Positions 19,401-29,905 are shown, counted from the first letter of the stretch. The stretch: DNA of 64,000 nt from Advenella kashmirensis WT001 (GCF_000219915.2 NC_017964.1:496001-560000); one strand, 5' to 3'. The notes: generated by a model not told the origin, from the sequence alone. Numbers and translations are program-made.

Positions 19401-21003
19401 ATGAGTAGTACAGTAGTGGGTCACGCTCCTGATCATCACGGACACGATGACCATCACCACGCAGCCCCAACGGGCTGGCGCCGCTGGCTGTTTGCCACCA
19501 ATCACAAGGATATCGGTACGATGTACCTGTTATTCTCGTTCATCATGCTGCTGGAGGGCGGCGCGCTGGCGTTGCTGATTCGTACCGAGCTGTTTGAACC
19601 GGGAATACAGTTCTTCCAGCCTGATCTGTTTAACCAGTTCACCACCATGCACGGCCTGATCATGATTTTTGGTGCGATCATGCCTGCGCTGGTTGGATTT
19701 GCCAACTATATGATTCCGTTGCAGATCGGCGCTTCCGATATGGCTTTTGCGCGGATGAACAACTTTAGCTTCTGGCTGCTGCCTGTCGGCGCCATTTTGC
19801 TGACCGGCTCGTTCTTTGTTCCTGGTGGCGCCACGGCTGCCGGCTGGACACTTTACGCGCCGCTGTCGCTGCAAATGGGTCCTGGCATGGACATGGCCAT
19901 TTTCGCCGTGCATATCCTGGGTGCCTCGTCCATCATGGGTGCGATCAATATTATCGTGACCATTCTGAACATGCGCGCGCCTGGCATGACATTGATGAAA
20001 ATGCCGCTGTTTTGCTGGACATGGCTGATCACGGCATTCCTGCTTATCGCTGTTATGCCGGTGCTGGCTGCTGCCGTTACCATGTTGCTGACCGACCGTC
20101 ATTTTGGTACAGGCTTTTTCAACGCCGCTGCCGGTGGTGATCCGGTTCTGTATCAGCACATATTCTGGTTCTTCGGTCACCCTGAAGTGTATATTATGAT
20201 TCTGCCGGCCTTCGGTATTGTGTCGGCCATCATTCCTACCTTCTCTCGCAAGCGCCTGTTTGGTTATGCGTCCATGGTGTATGCGACTGCCGCGATTGCC
20301 GTGCTGTCGTTCATCGTCTGGGCTCACCATATGTTTGCAACGGGTATGCCGGTTACCGGACAGTTGTACTTCATGTACGCAACCATGCTCATTTCTATTC
20401 CTACGGGCGTGAAAGTGTTCAACTGGGTTGCCACCATGTGGCGCGGTTCGCTTACTTTCGAAACGCCCATGCTGTTCTCCGTTGGCTTTATTTTCGTGTT
20501 TACCCTGGGCGGCTTTACCGGCCTGATTCTGGCGGTTGCACCAATTGATATCGCTGTACACGATACCTATTATGTTGTGGCTCACTTTCACTACGTGCTG
20601 GTAGCCGGCTCACTGTTTGCGCTGTTTGCGGGTACCTATTACTGGCTGCCAAAATGGACAGGCCGCATGTATAACGAGAAACTGGGCAAGATCCACTTCT
20701 GGTCTACCATGCTGTCTTTCAACCTGACGTTCTTCCCGATGCACTTCCTGGAGACTGGCTGGTATGCCGCGTCGTTATGTCGATTACGCACCGCAGTTTA
20801 CAGACTTCCACCAGATTGCCACTATCGGTGCCTTCTGGTTCGGATTCTCGCAATTGCTGTTCTTGTACATCATTGTGAAAACATACCGTGGCGCTGGCGA
20901 GACTGCGACTGCCCAGGTATGGGAAGGCGCGGAAGGACTGGAGTGGACATTGCCTTCGCCGTTGCCGTTCCATACATTCGAAACGCCGCCTGTTGTCAAG
21001 TAA
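19401..21003 (+). CDS. coxA: Cytochrome c oxidase subunit I (frameshift)
   Basis: Catalytic haem-copper subunit: 12 membrane helices carrying haem a, haem a3 and CuB. Ligand motifs are [17 protein letters not shown] (CuB His and cross-linked Tyr), WAHHMF and [14 protein letters not shown]. The N-terminus is unusually histidine-rich ([13 protein letters not shown]). The frame breaks at 20752, where CTGGAGACTGG stands for CTGGGACTGG; removing one A restores the universal [15 protein letters not shown] segment and the last two helices to TAA 21001-21003. Restored length 533. An oxidase without its last helices would not work, so this is probably a sequence error. Confidence 0.96.
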
Positions 21004-21012
21004 CATCGCGTT

Positions 21013-21123
21013 ATGACACCAGAGCAAAAACGTAGGAACAGGATTGTTGGTTTGATCCTGGCCGGATTGGTAGTTGCAATCTTCCTGTGGGCTATTTTCG
21101 GTCATGTACTGTCTGCGGCTTAA
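21013..21123 (+). CDS. Cytochrome oxidase small assembly protein (36 residues)
   Basis: A 36-residue open frame starts 9 bases after coxA. It has a basic N-terminus ([13 protein letters not shown]) and one membrane helix (about 12-31). Small proteins of this form and position are known in Burkholderiales cox clusters as small assembly proteins, probably helping subunit I maturation. No strong ribosome site is seen, so translation may be coupled to coxA. Confidence 0.7.
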   Translation: MTPEQKRRNRIVGLILAGLVVAIFLWAIFGHVLSAA

Positions 21124-21152
21124 CGCCGCTGACATTTGGGAAGGATGTAGCA

Positions 21153-21377
21153 ATGAGTGAAGATTTACGGGATTTGTCCAAGAGAAAGCTCAACTTCTTT
21201 CAGACCATGAAAGCAGTGCTGTGGGGGCTGTTCGGCGTGCGCCGCGGTTCGGGCTATCAGGACGACATTTCCCGCTTGAATCCGGTACATCTGATCCTGG
21301 GTGGCATCATAGCGACAGTCCTGTTTATTATTTTATTGGTGATGGTGGCGCGCTGGGCGATAACCAGCCTCACCTAG
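21153..21377 (+). CDS. DUF2970 membrane protein of the cox operon
   Basis: A 74-residue protein with a polar N-terminal half (KRKLNFFQTMKAVLWGLFGV) and one C-terminal membrane helix (about 48-70). DUF2970 proteins occur almost only between ctaG and coxC in Betaproteobacteria and are assumed to help oxidase assembly; the activity is unknown. ATG 21153 follows GGAAGGATG. In this locus the ctaG (cox11) gene normally just upstream is absent. Confidence 0.85.
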   Translation: MSEDLRDLSKRKLNFFQTMKAVLWGLFGVRRGSGYQDDISRLNPVHLILGGIIATVLFIILLVMVARWAITSLT

Positions 21378-21408
21378 TTGGTCAAAGCGTTCCATGAGGG
21401 AGAACATT

Positions 21409-22283
21409 ATGAGTGCGAGCCACTCGGTTCAGGTAAAAGAAGCACCGTATTATTACGTGCCGGCCGATTCGGCCCATCCAGTTAAGACAAGTGTCATAAT
21501 GCTGATCATTTTGATCGGCGCAGTGACTGGATTAACAAAGTGCCTTACGGGCAGTATCTCGTACTGTTTGGGCTGCTGGCCCTGTTTGTCGTGCTCTACC
21601 AATGGTTTGGCGATGCCATCCGTGAGTCAGAGGCCGGCATGAACAGCAAGCGCATCGACTTGTCTTACCGCTGGGGTATGGGCTGGTTCATCTTCTCTGA
21701 AGTGATGTTCTTTGCCGCTTTCTTCGGCTCACTCTGGTATGCGCGTGAAGTGACTACGCCCTGGCTGAGTGACATGGATCACCAGTTGCTGCTGTGGCCG
21801 GGCTTTACTGGCCAGTGGCCCAACCTGGGTCCTGCAGGTATCGTCAGTCATTTTGAAACTATCGGCCCTTTCTGGCTGCCGACAATCAATACACTGTTGC
21901 TGTTGTCCTCAGGCCTGACGCTGACTCTGTCTCACCATGCCTTGCGTGCCAACCATCGCAAGAGCACCATTTTCTGGTTGTTCGTGACCGTTGTCCTGGG
22001 GTTCACATTTGTGTTTTTCCAGGCTGAAGAATATATTCATGCCTATACGGAATTGAATCTGCGTTTCGATTCTGGTATTTACGGTTCTCTGTTTTTCATG
22101 TTGACCGGCTTTCACGGTTTCCACGTGATTCTTGGTGCAACCATGCTGACGGTTATTCTGTTCCGTCTGCTTCGCGGTCACTTCACTGCCGATCATCACT
22201 TCGGTTTTGAGGGTGCTGCCTGGTACTGGCACTTTGTGGACGTGGTCTGGCTGGGTCTGTACCTGTTCGTTTACTGGTTCTGA
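21409..22283 (+). CDS. coxC: Cytochrome c oxidase subunit III (frameshift)
   Basis: Seven-helix subunit that stabilises the oxidase core. The opening KEAPYYYVPADSAHP and first helix are followed by a break at 21527; one added C (ACCTGG) gives the expected AVTWINKVPYGQYLVLFG. The rest is intact: YRWGMGWFIFSEVMFFAAFF, LGFTFVFFQAEEY, GFHGFHVILGATML and AAWYWHFVDVVWLGLYLFVY. Restored length 291. ATG 21409 has AGGGAG 7 bases upstream. A terminator follows, closing the coxB-A-C unit. Confidence 0.95.
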
Positions 22284-22306
22284 TTTACCCAACGGTTCGA
22301 TAAAAG

Positions 22307-22334
22307 GCAAAGGGTCGGAAAACCGACCCTTTGC
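22307..22334 (+). terminator. Terminator of the coxBAC operon
   Basis: GCAAAGGGTCGG (22307-22318) pairs perfectly with CCGACCCTTTGC (22323-22334) around loop AAAA, 24 bases after coxC. The following TGTTTC is a weak U tract. Confidence 0.85.
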
Positions 22335-22537
22335 TGTTTCAGCGCAACGCGATGCTGTTACAGCAAAGCGCTGTCATTGGCGGTATGATGTTTAAGGTAC
22401 CATTAGATAGCCTAGTTGTGCCGCTGCAGGCGGGCATCTAGCATGGTATTGAGGCTGACTCTGGCCGTTTAATGCGGGATAAAAAACGCGCTGTCCAGCC
22501 GCCGCTGCATGGCGGGGCCGTGCCCGGGGGCGCTGTT

Positions 22538-22750
22538 TCAGCGAACGGGCTGATCAATGCCCGTGCTGTCGATCCACCCCATGTAATGGGCAAACAGGAC
22601 AAACAAAAACAGCACAATGGATAGCGCAATACGCAGAGTAAGGGCGTTGACTGTGCGATTGGTTGTGCCTTTGTCGCGCATAAGGTAGAAAAAGGCCGAC
22701 GCCAGACTGCCTATGATGACGAGAAAGGCGAGTCCGATAAAGATACGCAT
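22538..22750 (-). CDS. Twin-transmembrane protein (DUF2909-like)
   Basis: A 70-residue protein with two membrane helices (about 3-22 and 38-58) joined by a short basic loop (RDKGTTNRT). Proteins of this form sit beside SURF1 in Burkholderiales cox regions. It is read away from SURF1 and the two starts are 35 bases apart. Its role is unknown; the neighbourhood suggests oxidase assembly. Confidence 0.75.
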   Translation of the reverse strand: MRIFIGLAFLVIIGSLASAFFYLMRDKGTTNRTVNALTLRIALSIVLFLFVLFAHYMGWIDSTGIDQPVR

Positions 22751-22785
22751 GGATTAACTCCTGACTGGAATAGATTATTGTAGTA

Positions 22786-23562
22786 ATGAAACGAAAATTA
22801 ATAAACTGGAAAACAGTAACGATGCTGATTCTGCTGGCATTGCTGACTGTGGTTTTCGTTTCGCTGGGTCGCTGGCAGTTGCATCGCGCCGACGAGCGCC
22901 GCGCGACTGCGCAGCAGATTGAAAGCGGACAGGCGTTGCCGCCGCTGGCCATTGACAAGCGTATCCCGTCTTCCGATATCGTGCCATGGCGTCCTGCAAC
23001 CGTCACCGGCCATTGGCTGGGCGCCTTCAGCGTGCTGGTCAATCGTAATCAGAACGGTCGCCCGGGTTATTGGCTTGCCACGCCCCTGTTGCTTGACAAT
23101 AATTCGCGCGACGCGGTGTTGGTATTGCGAGGGTGGTTCCCGCAAGTGCTGACGCCGTCTGCCATGCCTGAATTTGCGCTGCCAGAAGGCAGGCAGACGG
23201 TGAGCGGCGAGATCGCTCTGCGGGTGCCGCGCCTGTTTGAGCTATGGAATTTCGGCAAGGCCGTGGCGCAATTGCCCGAACAGATCCCCCAAAGCAGCGG
23301 ACCGCTGCCCCAGGTACAGAATCTGGATCTGACTGAATTTGGCAAGGCCAGTGGCTTGCATATGCTGCCGCTGGTGGTGCTGCAAACCGGTTCCTCCGAG
23401 CAGGGGCTGGTGCGTGATTGGCCGCATCCCTCTATTGATGCGGATAAAAATATCGGCTATGCATTGCAATGGTTCAGTTTCGCCGCCATTGCCGCCCTGG
23501 CCTTGTTGATCAGCCTGATCCGGCTGCGTCTGAAAAGTACAAAGGAAACGTCGTCGTCATGA
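22786..23562 (+). CDS. SURF1-family cytochrome oxidase assembly protein
   Basis: SURF1 delivers or holds haem a for insertion into subunit I. The 258-residue protein has the family plan of an N-terminal helix (about 11-28, ending VSLGRWQLHRADER), a periplasmic domain with RPATVTGHW, NRNQNGRPGYWLATPL and VLVLRGWFP, and a C-terminal helix after NIGYALQWFSFA. It overlaps the next gene by ATGA and starts the haem A/assembly operon. Confidence 0.93.
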   Translation: MKRKLINWKTVTMLILLALLTVVFVSLGRWQLHRADERRATAQQIESGQALPPLAIDKRIPSSDIVPWRPATVTGHWLGAFSVLVNRNQNGRPGYWLATPLLLDNNSRDAVLVLRGWFPQVLTPSAMPEFALPEGRQTVSGEIALRVPRLFELWNFGKAVAQLPEQIPQSSGPLPQVQNLDLTEFGKASGLHMLPLVVLQTGSSEQGLVRDWPHPSIDADKNIGYALQWFSFAAIAALALLISLIRLRLKSTKETSSS

Positions 23563-24220
23563 ATACCACCCGTCCATCGTCATCAGGGACTCCCGCAAAG
23601 CCGGGCGCAAAGCGCTCCATTATGCCGCTGTATCTTATTATCCTGAGCTGTATCGTGCCCATGATTGCAGCTGCGCTGCTGTACTATGTGCCTTCCCTGA
23701 GACCAGACGGTGCGACCAATTACGGCAATTTTGTTCAGCCACAGCGGCCCATGCCATCGTCAGAAGCGCTCAGCCTGACCACGCTGGATGGCAAGTCTTT
23801 CGATCTGAATACCTTAAAAGGCAAATGGCTGCTGGTCACATCCGATGGCGGCGCCTGCCCGGATTCCTGCGCACAGAAACTGCATTTCACCCGCAATGGC
23901 CACGCCAGCCAGGGCAAGAACGTAAACCGTATTCAGCGAATCTGGTTCGTGACCGATAATGAGCCTATCCCGGAAAAAGTGATGGAAGCCTATAAAGGCA
24001 CGATCATGTTGCGGGCTGATCCCAAGGCGCTGAGCGATTTTCTGCTGGACGGGCCGATCGTACAGGGGATGCAGTTGCGGTCGAAAAGAAAATGGATTCG
24101 TACCTGTGGATTATTGATCCCAATGGCAACCTGATTATGCATTACCCCGGCAAGGAATCTGATCCGGTACGTTTTCGTGGTGATCTGGCCAAATTGCTGC
24201 ATGCTTCGACGATTGGCTGA
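23559..24220 (+). CDS. SCO-like thioredoxin-fold membrane protein of the cox cluster (frameshift)
   Basis: Membrane-anchored protein with one helix (about 24-46) and a thioredoxin-like domain containing GACPDSCAQKL, a CxxxC pair as in copper chaperones of the SCO group. Orthologues lie between SURF1 and ctaA in Burkholderiales and are often mislabelled as oxidase subunit I. The frame breaks at 24052-24056; one added C or G restores GDAVAVEKKMDSYLWIIDP and LIMHYPGK to TGA 24218-24220, which overlaps the ctaA start as expected of an operon. Restored length 220. Confidence 0.8.
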
Positions 24221-25250
24221 TGCATATGAACACGGCAACTGAACGCATTCGCAGCCGCTATCGCAGGCTGGTGTTTCTGACCTGGTTTTTTACGCTGGAT
24301 CTGATTATGTTTGGCGCCTTTGTGCGCCTGACCGATTCAGGGCTGGGCTGCCCCGATTGGCCGGGTTGTTATGGCAAGGCCAGCCCCTTGGGCGCGTCTG
24401 AACATATCGCCAATGCGCTTGAGCAGCAACCTTTTGGTCCGGTGTCCATGTCAAAAGCCTGGATCGAAATGATTCACCGCTACTGGGGCACGCTGCTGGG
24501 GATGATGATTATCGGGATCGTGTACATGGCATGGCGCTATCGCCGTGAGCTTGGCAGATCGCCGGTGCTGGCCACGGTTACCCTGATCGCAGTCTGCCTG
24601 CAGGGCGCCTTCGGGGCCTGGACTGTGACGCACAAGCTGATGCCGCTGGTGGTGACCACGCATCTGGTGCTGGGTATGCTGCTATTGGCTATGATGACCT
24701 GGCTGGCCGCCCGTGAAAAGCCGCATGTAGGCATTGCCGCGCGCGCGCGTGCTGGCGACCATGGATGGCCTTAGGGTTCATTGTGCTGATTGTGCAGTTG
24801 TTTCTGGGAGGCTGGGTCAGCACCAATTACGCGGCGCTTGCCTGTATGGATTTTCCCACTTGTCACGGTGCCTGGGTGCCCGAGATGGACTATCAGGGCG
24901 GCTTTTCTCTGGTGCGAGCGCTGGGTGAGTTGCCGTCGGGAGAAATCATTTCTCAAGAGGCGCTGACCGCGATACACTGGACACATCGCAATTTTGCTTT
25001 TTTTGTTTTTGTTTTCCTGTTTGCGCTGGCCTTTGTGGCGCGTCGGGAAGCCGGTCTGAAAGGGCCAGCCCATTTGCTGATCGGGCTGCTTATTGTTCAG
25101 GTGCTGACCGGCCTCACAACCATTTTCTTTCAATGGCCGTTGCTTATCGCGGTACTGCATACAGGGGGTGCTGCCGGGCTTACCATAGCCTGCGTGACCC
25201 TGATGGTGCGTATGTCCCGCGGCGGCAAAGGGTCGTTTCTGCCACTATGA
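24220..25250 (+). CDS. ctaA: Haem A synthase (Cox15/CtaA) (frameshift)
   Basis: Membrane enzyme oxidising the C8 methyl of haem O to a formyl group to make haem A. The eight-helix protein has [50 protein letters not shown] and LHTGGAAG; the repeated histidines bind haem. The frame breaks in a CG-rich run (24737-24750); adding one G or C joins VGIAARA to [15 protein letters not shown]. Restored length 343. The ATG overlaps the preceding stop, and its own stop overlaps ctaB. Confidence 0.93.
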
Positions 25251-26149
25251 CAACTGCTATCCATCCTGATGCCGGACTGTTGCGACAGTACCTTGTCCTG
25301 ACCAAGCCGCGCGTGACCCAGCTGGCCGTGTTTTGCGCGGTTATCGGTATGTTCCTGGCCTCGCCGGGCCTGCCGCCGGTGCAGATCCTGATTGCTGCCA
25401 CCATTGGCATCTGGCTGCTTGCGGCTGCGGCGTTTGCCATCAATTGTCTGATTGAGTTCGAGATTGATGCGCGCATGTTGCGTACGGCACGCAGGCCGAC
25501 AGCCAAGGGAACAATTACTCCCTTGCAGGTGATCATTCTGTCGGGCGTGGTCGGCGGCGCCGGCATGCTGGTGCTGTATCACCTGGTCAATCCGCTGACC
25601 ATGTGGCTTACCTTTGCCACCTTTATCGGTTATGCGCTGATCTATACCATTATCCTCAAGCCGCGCACATCGCAGAACATCGTCATCGGCGGCCTGTCCG
25701 GCGCCATGCCGCCGGCGTTGGGCTGGGCGGCGGTGGCCAATGCCGTGCCCGCAGAGGCGTGGTTGCTGGTGCTGATTATCTTCGTGTGGACCCCGCCGCA
25801 TTTCTGGGCGCTGGCGCTGTATCGCGAGCATGATTATCGCAATGCGGGCCTGCCCATGCTGCCGGTTACGCATGGCAAGGACTTTACGCGCCTGCATATC
25901 CTGCTGTACACCTTCATGCTGCTGGTGATTACCGTATTGCCATTTGTGATTCGCATGAGCGGCTATATGTATCTGTCCAGCGCGCTGATCCTGGGCGCCA
26001 TTTTCATCGGTTATGCATACAAGCTTTACAAGGCATACAGTGACGAACTGGCCCGCAGGACTTTCCGCTATTCGATCCTTTATCTGTCCCTGTTGTTCAT
26101 GGCCCTGCTGATCGATCACTGGATTCTGATGTCCGGCGTGGCGGGTTAG
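25247..26149 (+). CDS. ctaB: Protohaem IX farnesyltransferase (haem O synthase)
   Basis: Adds a farnesyl group to haem B, giving haem O for CtaA. The 300-residue, multi-helix UbiA-family protein has LTKPRVTQL, the prenyl-diphosphate region [19 protein letters not shown], and the second Asp-rich site near [18 protein letters not shown] chose ATG 25247, which overlaps the ctaA stop as ATGA, over an upstream in-frame start that would add residues encoded inside ctaA. Confidence 0.95.
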   Translation: MTTAIHPDAGLLRQYLVLTKPRVTQLAVFCAVIGMFLASPGLPPVQILIAATIGIWLLAAAAFAINCLIEFEIDARMLRTARRPTAKGTITPLQVIILSGVVGGAGMLVLYHLVNPLTMWLTFATFIGYALIYTIILKPRTSQNIVIGGLSGAMPPALGWAAVANAVPAEAWLLVLIIFVWTPPHFWALALYREHDYRNAGLPMLPVTHGKDFTRLHILLYTFMLLVITVLPFVIRMSGYMYLSSALILGAIFIGYAYKLYKAYSDELARRTFRYSILYLSLLFMALLIDHWILMSGVAG

Positions 26150-26283
26150 TTTCCCGACCGGTCATTGATGGTCATTGACGGCTATGATGATCGAGCCTGC
26201 TGCCTGCCAGGCATCGCAAGCATTTCCTGGCGCCTGGTATCTGCCCATCTTGCACGGGTTTTTATTGTTTCCTGGAGTAAATC

Positions 26284-26931
26284 ATGAAGTCGTTTCTGTC
26301 CCTGCGATTTGCAGCCCGAACGGTCCTTGCAATGGCCTTGGCGACTGCGCTGGCTGCCTGCGATAACAGCGCGTCCGATAGCGCCGGCAATGCGGTTTCA
26401 GCCAATGCAACCGCTACGGCTGGCAGCTTTAACGGTACCGACATCACTGGAACGGGATTCGGCAAGGATATTGAGCTGGTCGATCAGAATGGCACTGCTA
26501 TCGAGCTGCAGAAGGCCTATCGCGGTAAGGTCATGGTGATTTTCTTTGGCTTTACGCAATGTCCCGACGTATGCCCCACCACCATGGCAGAACTGGCCCA
26601 GGTCAGGGAAAAGCTTACTCCCGAACAGCGCGACCAGGTGCAGATCATCATGATCAGCGTTGATCCGCAACGTGATACGCCGACTGTCATGAAGCAGTAC
26701 GTGAGCGCTTTTGATCCTTCATTTGTGGGTCTGACCGGGTCGGACGAGCAAATTGCCAAGGTGGCCGCTTCTTTCAAGGCGTACTACAAAAAGGTCGATA
26801 GCGGTCAGAGCTACACCATGGAGCACAGTTCCGGTTTGTATGTGCTGGACGGCAAGGGAGAGTCACGGCTGCTGATCAAACCCAACACCGCGCCCGAAGC
26901 GATTGCAGCAGATATTCAGAAGCTGCTGTAG
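26284..26931 (+). CDS. SCO1/SenC copper chaperone lipoprotein
   Basis: Periplasmic copper-binding thioredoxin-fold protein that metallates the CuA site of CoxB. The 215-residue product has a lipobox ending at Cys26 (ALAAC), the copper motif Cys93-Pro-Asp-Val-Cys97 and His181 in MEHSSG, all three ligands present. FFGFTQCPDVCPTT and MISVDPQRDTP are family hallmarks. It lies 134 bases after ctaB and probably belongs to the same function group. Confidence 0.95.
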   Translation: MKSFLSLRFAARTVLAMALATALAACDNSASDSAGNAVSANATATAGSFNGTDITGTGFGKDIELVDQNGTAIELQKAYRGKVMVIFFGFTQCPDVCPTTMAELAQVREKLTPEQRDQVQIIMISVDPQRDTPTVMKQYVSAFDPSFVGLTGSDEQIAKVAASFKAYYKKVDSGQSYTMEHSSGLYVLDGKGESRLLIKPNTAPEAIAADIQKLL

Positions 26932-27070
26932 CGATTTACAAGTGGCTGTCGTATTACATCGGCGACAGCACGATCACAGCCCCGGTCCGGGCATCGTCCT
27001 GTCTTACGATTGGGCGCGCGCCGGGCAGACTGCCGGCGATCCTCATTATCTGTTGTGGGCATATCCCTAA

Positions 27071-29742
27071 TCAGTTTTTCTCAATAACGCGGTTATCGCT
27101 ATCGGGTTGCTCGGACTCTCTTGTGTCGGTCTGTCTCGGCTCGCTCATCGCGGTCAGGTCCTGCAGTTCCTCTTGTGAGCGGCTCGAAATACCACCGGGT
27201 GCTGCCGCCGTTTCCGATTCGTCCATGCCGTCGGTTGCATTTGCCGATTTGGCAGCATATTGTTCCCACACCTCCAGCGCCCGCAACCGATGTTTGACCA
27301 CCAGGTCAATTTTTTCCTTGATATCGGGGAATTTTTTCATCAGTGCGTGAAAATCCCGTGCCTGCAGAAACAGCAGCTTGGAGTAGCCCATGGATCGCAC
27401 GCTTTGCGTCAGGGTCTTATCGGTGAGCATGCTCAACTCACCCAGCATTTCACCGGAGCCCAGTTCCACGCGGGAAGAGTCGGGTAGCGTGATCAGAACC
27501 GCCCCGGAGGCGACAAAGAACATCAGTTTGTGGCCGTACCGGTCAACTTGCGGGATCGTTTGATTGGGCAGCATCAGGCGGGGCCGCAGCAGCCTGCTCA
27601 ACTGCGTCAGGGCGGTATCGTCCATCTCTTCGAATAGTGGCACGCGCTTGACCAGTTCCTTGGCGCTGAGCGATACGTCCAGGCTGGGATGGCGAAACAG
27701 CGGCTCCCAACGTTGATTCACCTGGGCAATCAGGTTGTTATAAACTTCCTTGGTCACCAGCGACTGTTCCAGCATTTCGTTATAGCGCGTCACTTCCAGT
27801 GAGCGGGCGATCCGCGCCAGATAATCTTCCTGGGTCCAGTGCGCGTAGACCGGATACGTCAGGTTCAGGGCGCTGAGCGCGTTGTCGATAGTATGCAGCC
27901 TGGCGAGCAGGATACGCTCAGCCTTGCCGGCAATTTCCTGCCCCAGCAAGGGTGTCAGATCGTCGCGGCAAAAGCGCACCAGTTGGCTGACCACAGAGTG
28001 CTTGCTGATCAGCTTGATAATGCGCTGGGACAGTTCATGAGCCAGCCATGGGCTGAAGTTGAACGTGGTCTGCAAGCGCAGGGCAATCTTGAAGGCATTG
28101 GTATAACGAATGTCATTGCGCAGGGCGCGGGTGTAGGCACGCGCGCCACCGGCACGGGCGGCATCGCCCAGATTCTCGGCATTGGACAGCAGGGTCTGGG
28201 CTGCCTGCCAGGGAATCAGCTGTTTCTTCAGCGAATCAAAAAACAGTTCTTCTTCCCGGTTGGAAATAATCGCCAGCGCGACAGAGAGTCGATCACCCTT
28301 GCTTAGATAATCGGTTTCGTCCTTCTGGATATCGGCCATCCCCTTGGCAAATATGGCATCCACCTGTTGTTTGGCGCTGGCCTCTACCTTGAGCAAGCCG
28401 GCCAGTGCGTCGGTTTGTTCCTTGACGTCGTCCAGGGCAATGACCAATGCCTGATTGCGCAGCCCTTGCTCTACCGGGCTGAGCTGGTCCAGTCCCAGTT
28501 TGGAAATCAGCAATCGCAGGGTCAGGCCGTTAATCAGCAATGTAGCCAGCACGTAGCAGGTGGTGGCCGCTGCGACAAAATGGCGCACATCGGCAGGAAT
28601 CGCCGTCTGCTCTGTCACCGCCAGAGCCAGCGCGAGCGAGATGGCGCCCCTTAAGCCGCCCCAGCACATGACTGCGCGAAACGGTCGACTCACATAGGTA
28701 GACATTTTAAACATCGTCAGCAGCGGGATCACGCCGAACACAACGGCAGCACGCGCGGCAAGCGTGGTGATGAACAGCAGGACAAGCAGTAGCACCTGCT
28801 TCAAATCCAGGTCAACGACCAGGCGCGGGATCAACATAGCTGCCAGAATGAAAATCAGCGAATTGGCCCAGAACCCGAACTGTTCCCATGCGTGTCCAAG
28901 CTGTTCAAAAGTGGAGGGCGACATCCGTGTGCGACCCGCTGATCCCACGACCAGCCCCGCCACCACGGTAGCGACGACGCCGGATACGTGGAAATAATGC
29001 TCGGAAATGAAAAAGGTCAGATACGCCGTGCAGATGGTCAGGCTGATTTCGGCAGTGGGCCAGCCGCGCATATAATGAAAAAGCCGGCAGGTAATATGGC
29101 CGAAGATAAAGCCGATAAACCCGCCGATCAGAAAGCTGTACAGAAAGTGACCGGCGATGTGTTCAATACTGAGTGTTGCATCGCGGGTAATAACGGATAT
29201 GAAAACGGTGTACAGGGCAATGGCGGCGGCGTCATTGAGCAGTGATTCGCCTTCGACCAGCGTGGTCAGCCGCTTGGGCGCGCCCACTTCGCGGAAAATG
29301 CCGACCACGGCGACCGGGTCGGTGGTAGCCACAATAGCGCCAAGCAGCAGGCACACCGCCAGGCTGTAGCCTGAAAACTCGGCCATGACCATACCAACGC
29401 TGACGGTGCAGACCAGAACCGCCACAATGGCCATGGTTAGTATGGGCTGATGTCGACCATAATGCGACGCACATTCATCGCCATGGATGTTTCAAACAGC
29501 AGGATGGGCAGGAAGACAATCAGAAAGGTCTGGGATGAAATGGAGAACCCGTGCAGGGCATGCAGGAAATCGCCGATAAAGGGCCAGTGAATGCCATTGG
29601 CCTGGACAATCAATCCCAATGCGCCGCCCAGAATTGCGAGCGTGACGGTATGCGGCAAACCCAGCCGGCTTGCCAGTGAGGGCATAAAACAGGCGATCGT
29701 TAGCAGCCCGGCCAGTGCAAATACGAAGTATTGGATTTCCAT
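27071..29742 (-). CDS. Na+/H+ antiporter with C-terminal cNMP-binding-like domain (frameshift)
   Basis: Large cation/proton antiporter, about 890 residues restored. The N-terminal CPA1-type exchanger (to about 420) has FLPILLFETSMAMN, TTDPVAVVGIF, EGESLLNDAAAIALY and CWGGLRGAISLALAL. A long helical cytoplasmic region follows, then a cyclic-nucleotide-binding fold (about 720-840; GEMLGELSML) and an acidic, disordered tail. This is the SOS1-like layout. In the phosphate cassette the Arg that normally contacts the nucleotide is replaced (DKTLTQSVRS), so nucleotide binding is doubtful. Frame breaks at 29444-29446; one added C on the coding strand gives a run on from MVDIS to MAIVAVLVCTVS. Start 29742 has no clear ribosome site. 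Confidence 0.88.
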
Positions 29743-29821
29743 GCGAGAACATATTCTGGTGCGGCGGAAATCAACTATACCCGGATATGTTTTTGTGCAG
29801 ATCGATATCTTTGGCGCGGGC

Positions 29822-29905
29822 AAAAAAAAGGTGCCTCATCAAGAAGCACCCTTAACATCCGTTTCAAAGGGGAGGGGAAAGAGGAGAAGCAGAAACGGAC
29901 GGATT
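29822..29905 (-). ncRNA. Candidate small RNA with C/U-rich loop and terminator
   Basis: On the minus strand an 8-base stem (GAAACGGA 29892-29899 with TCCGTTTC 29858-29865 on the plus strand) encloses a 26-base loop made almost only of C and U (contains UCUCCUCUUUCCCCUCC). It is followed by the hairpin GGTGC...GCACC (29830-29834/29846-29850) and eight U (A 29822-29829 on the plus strand), a good Hfq-type terminator. It lies between rpoH's own terminator and the antiporter start. A TTGACT box is at 29948-29953, but no good -10 was seen, so the 5' end is a guess. It could instead be a leader or second terminator. Confidence 0.42.
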
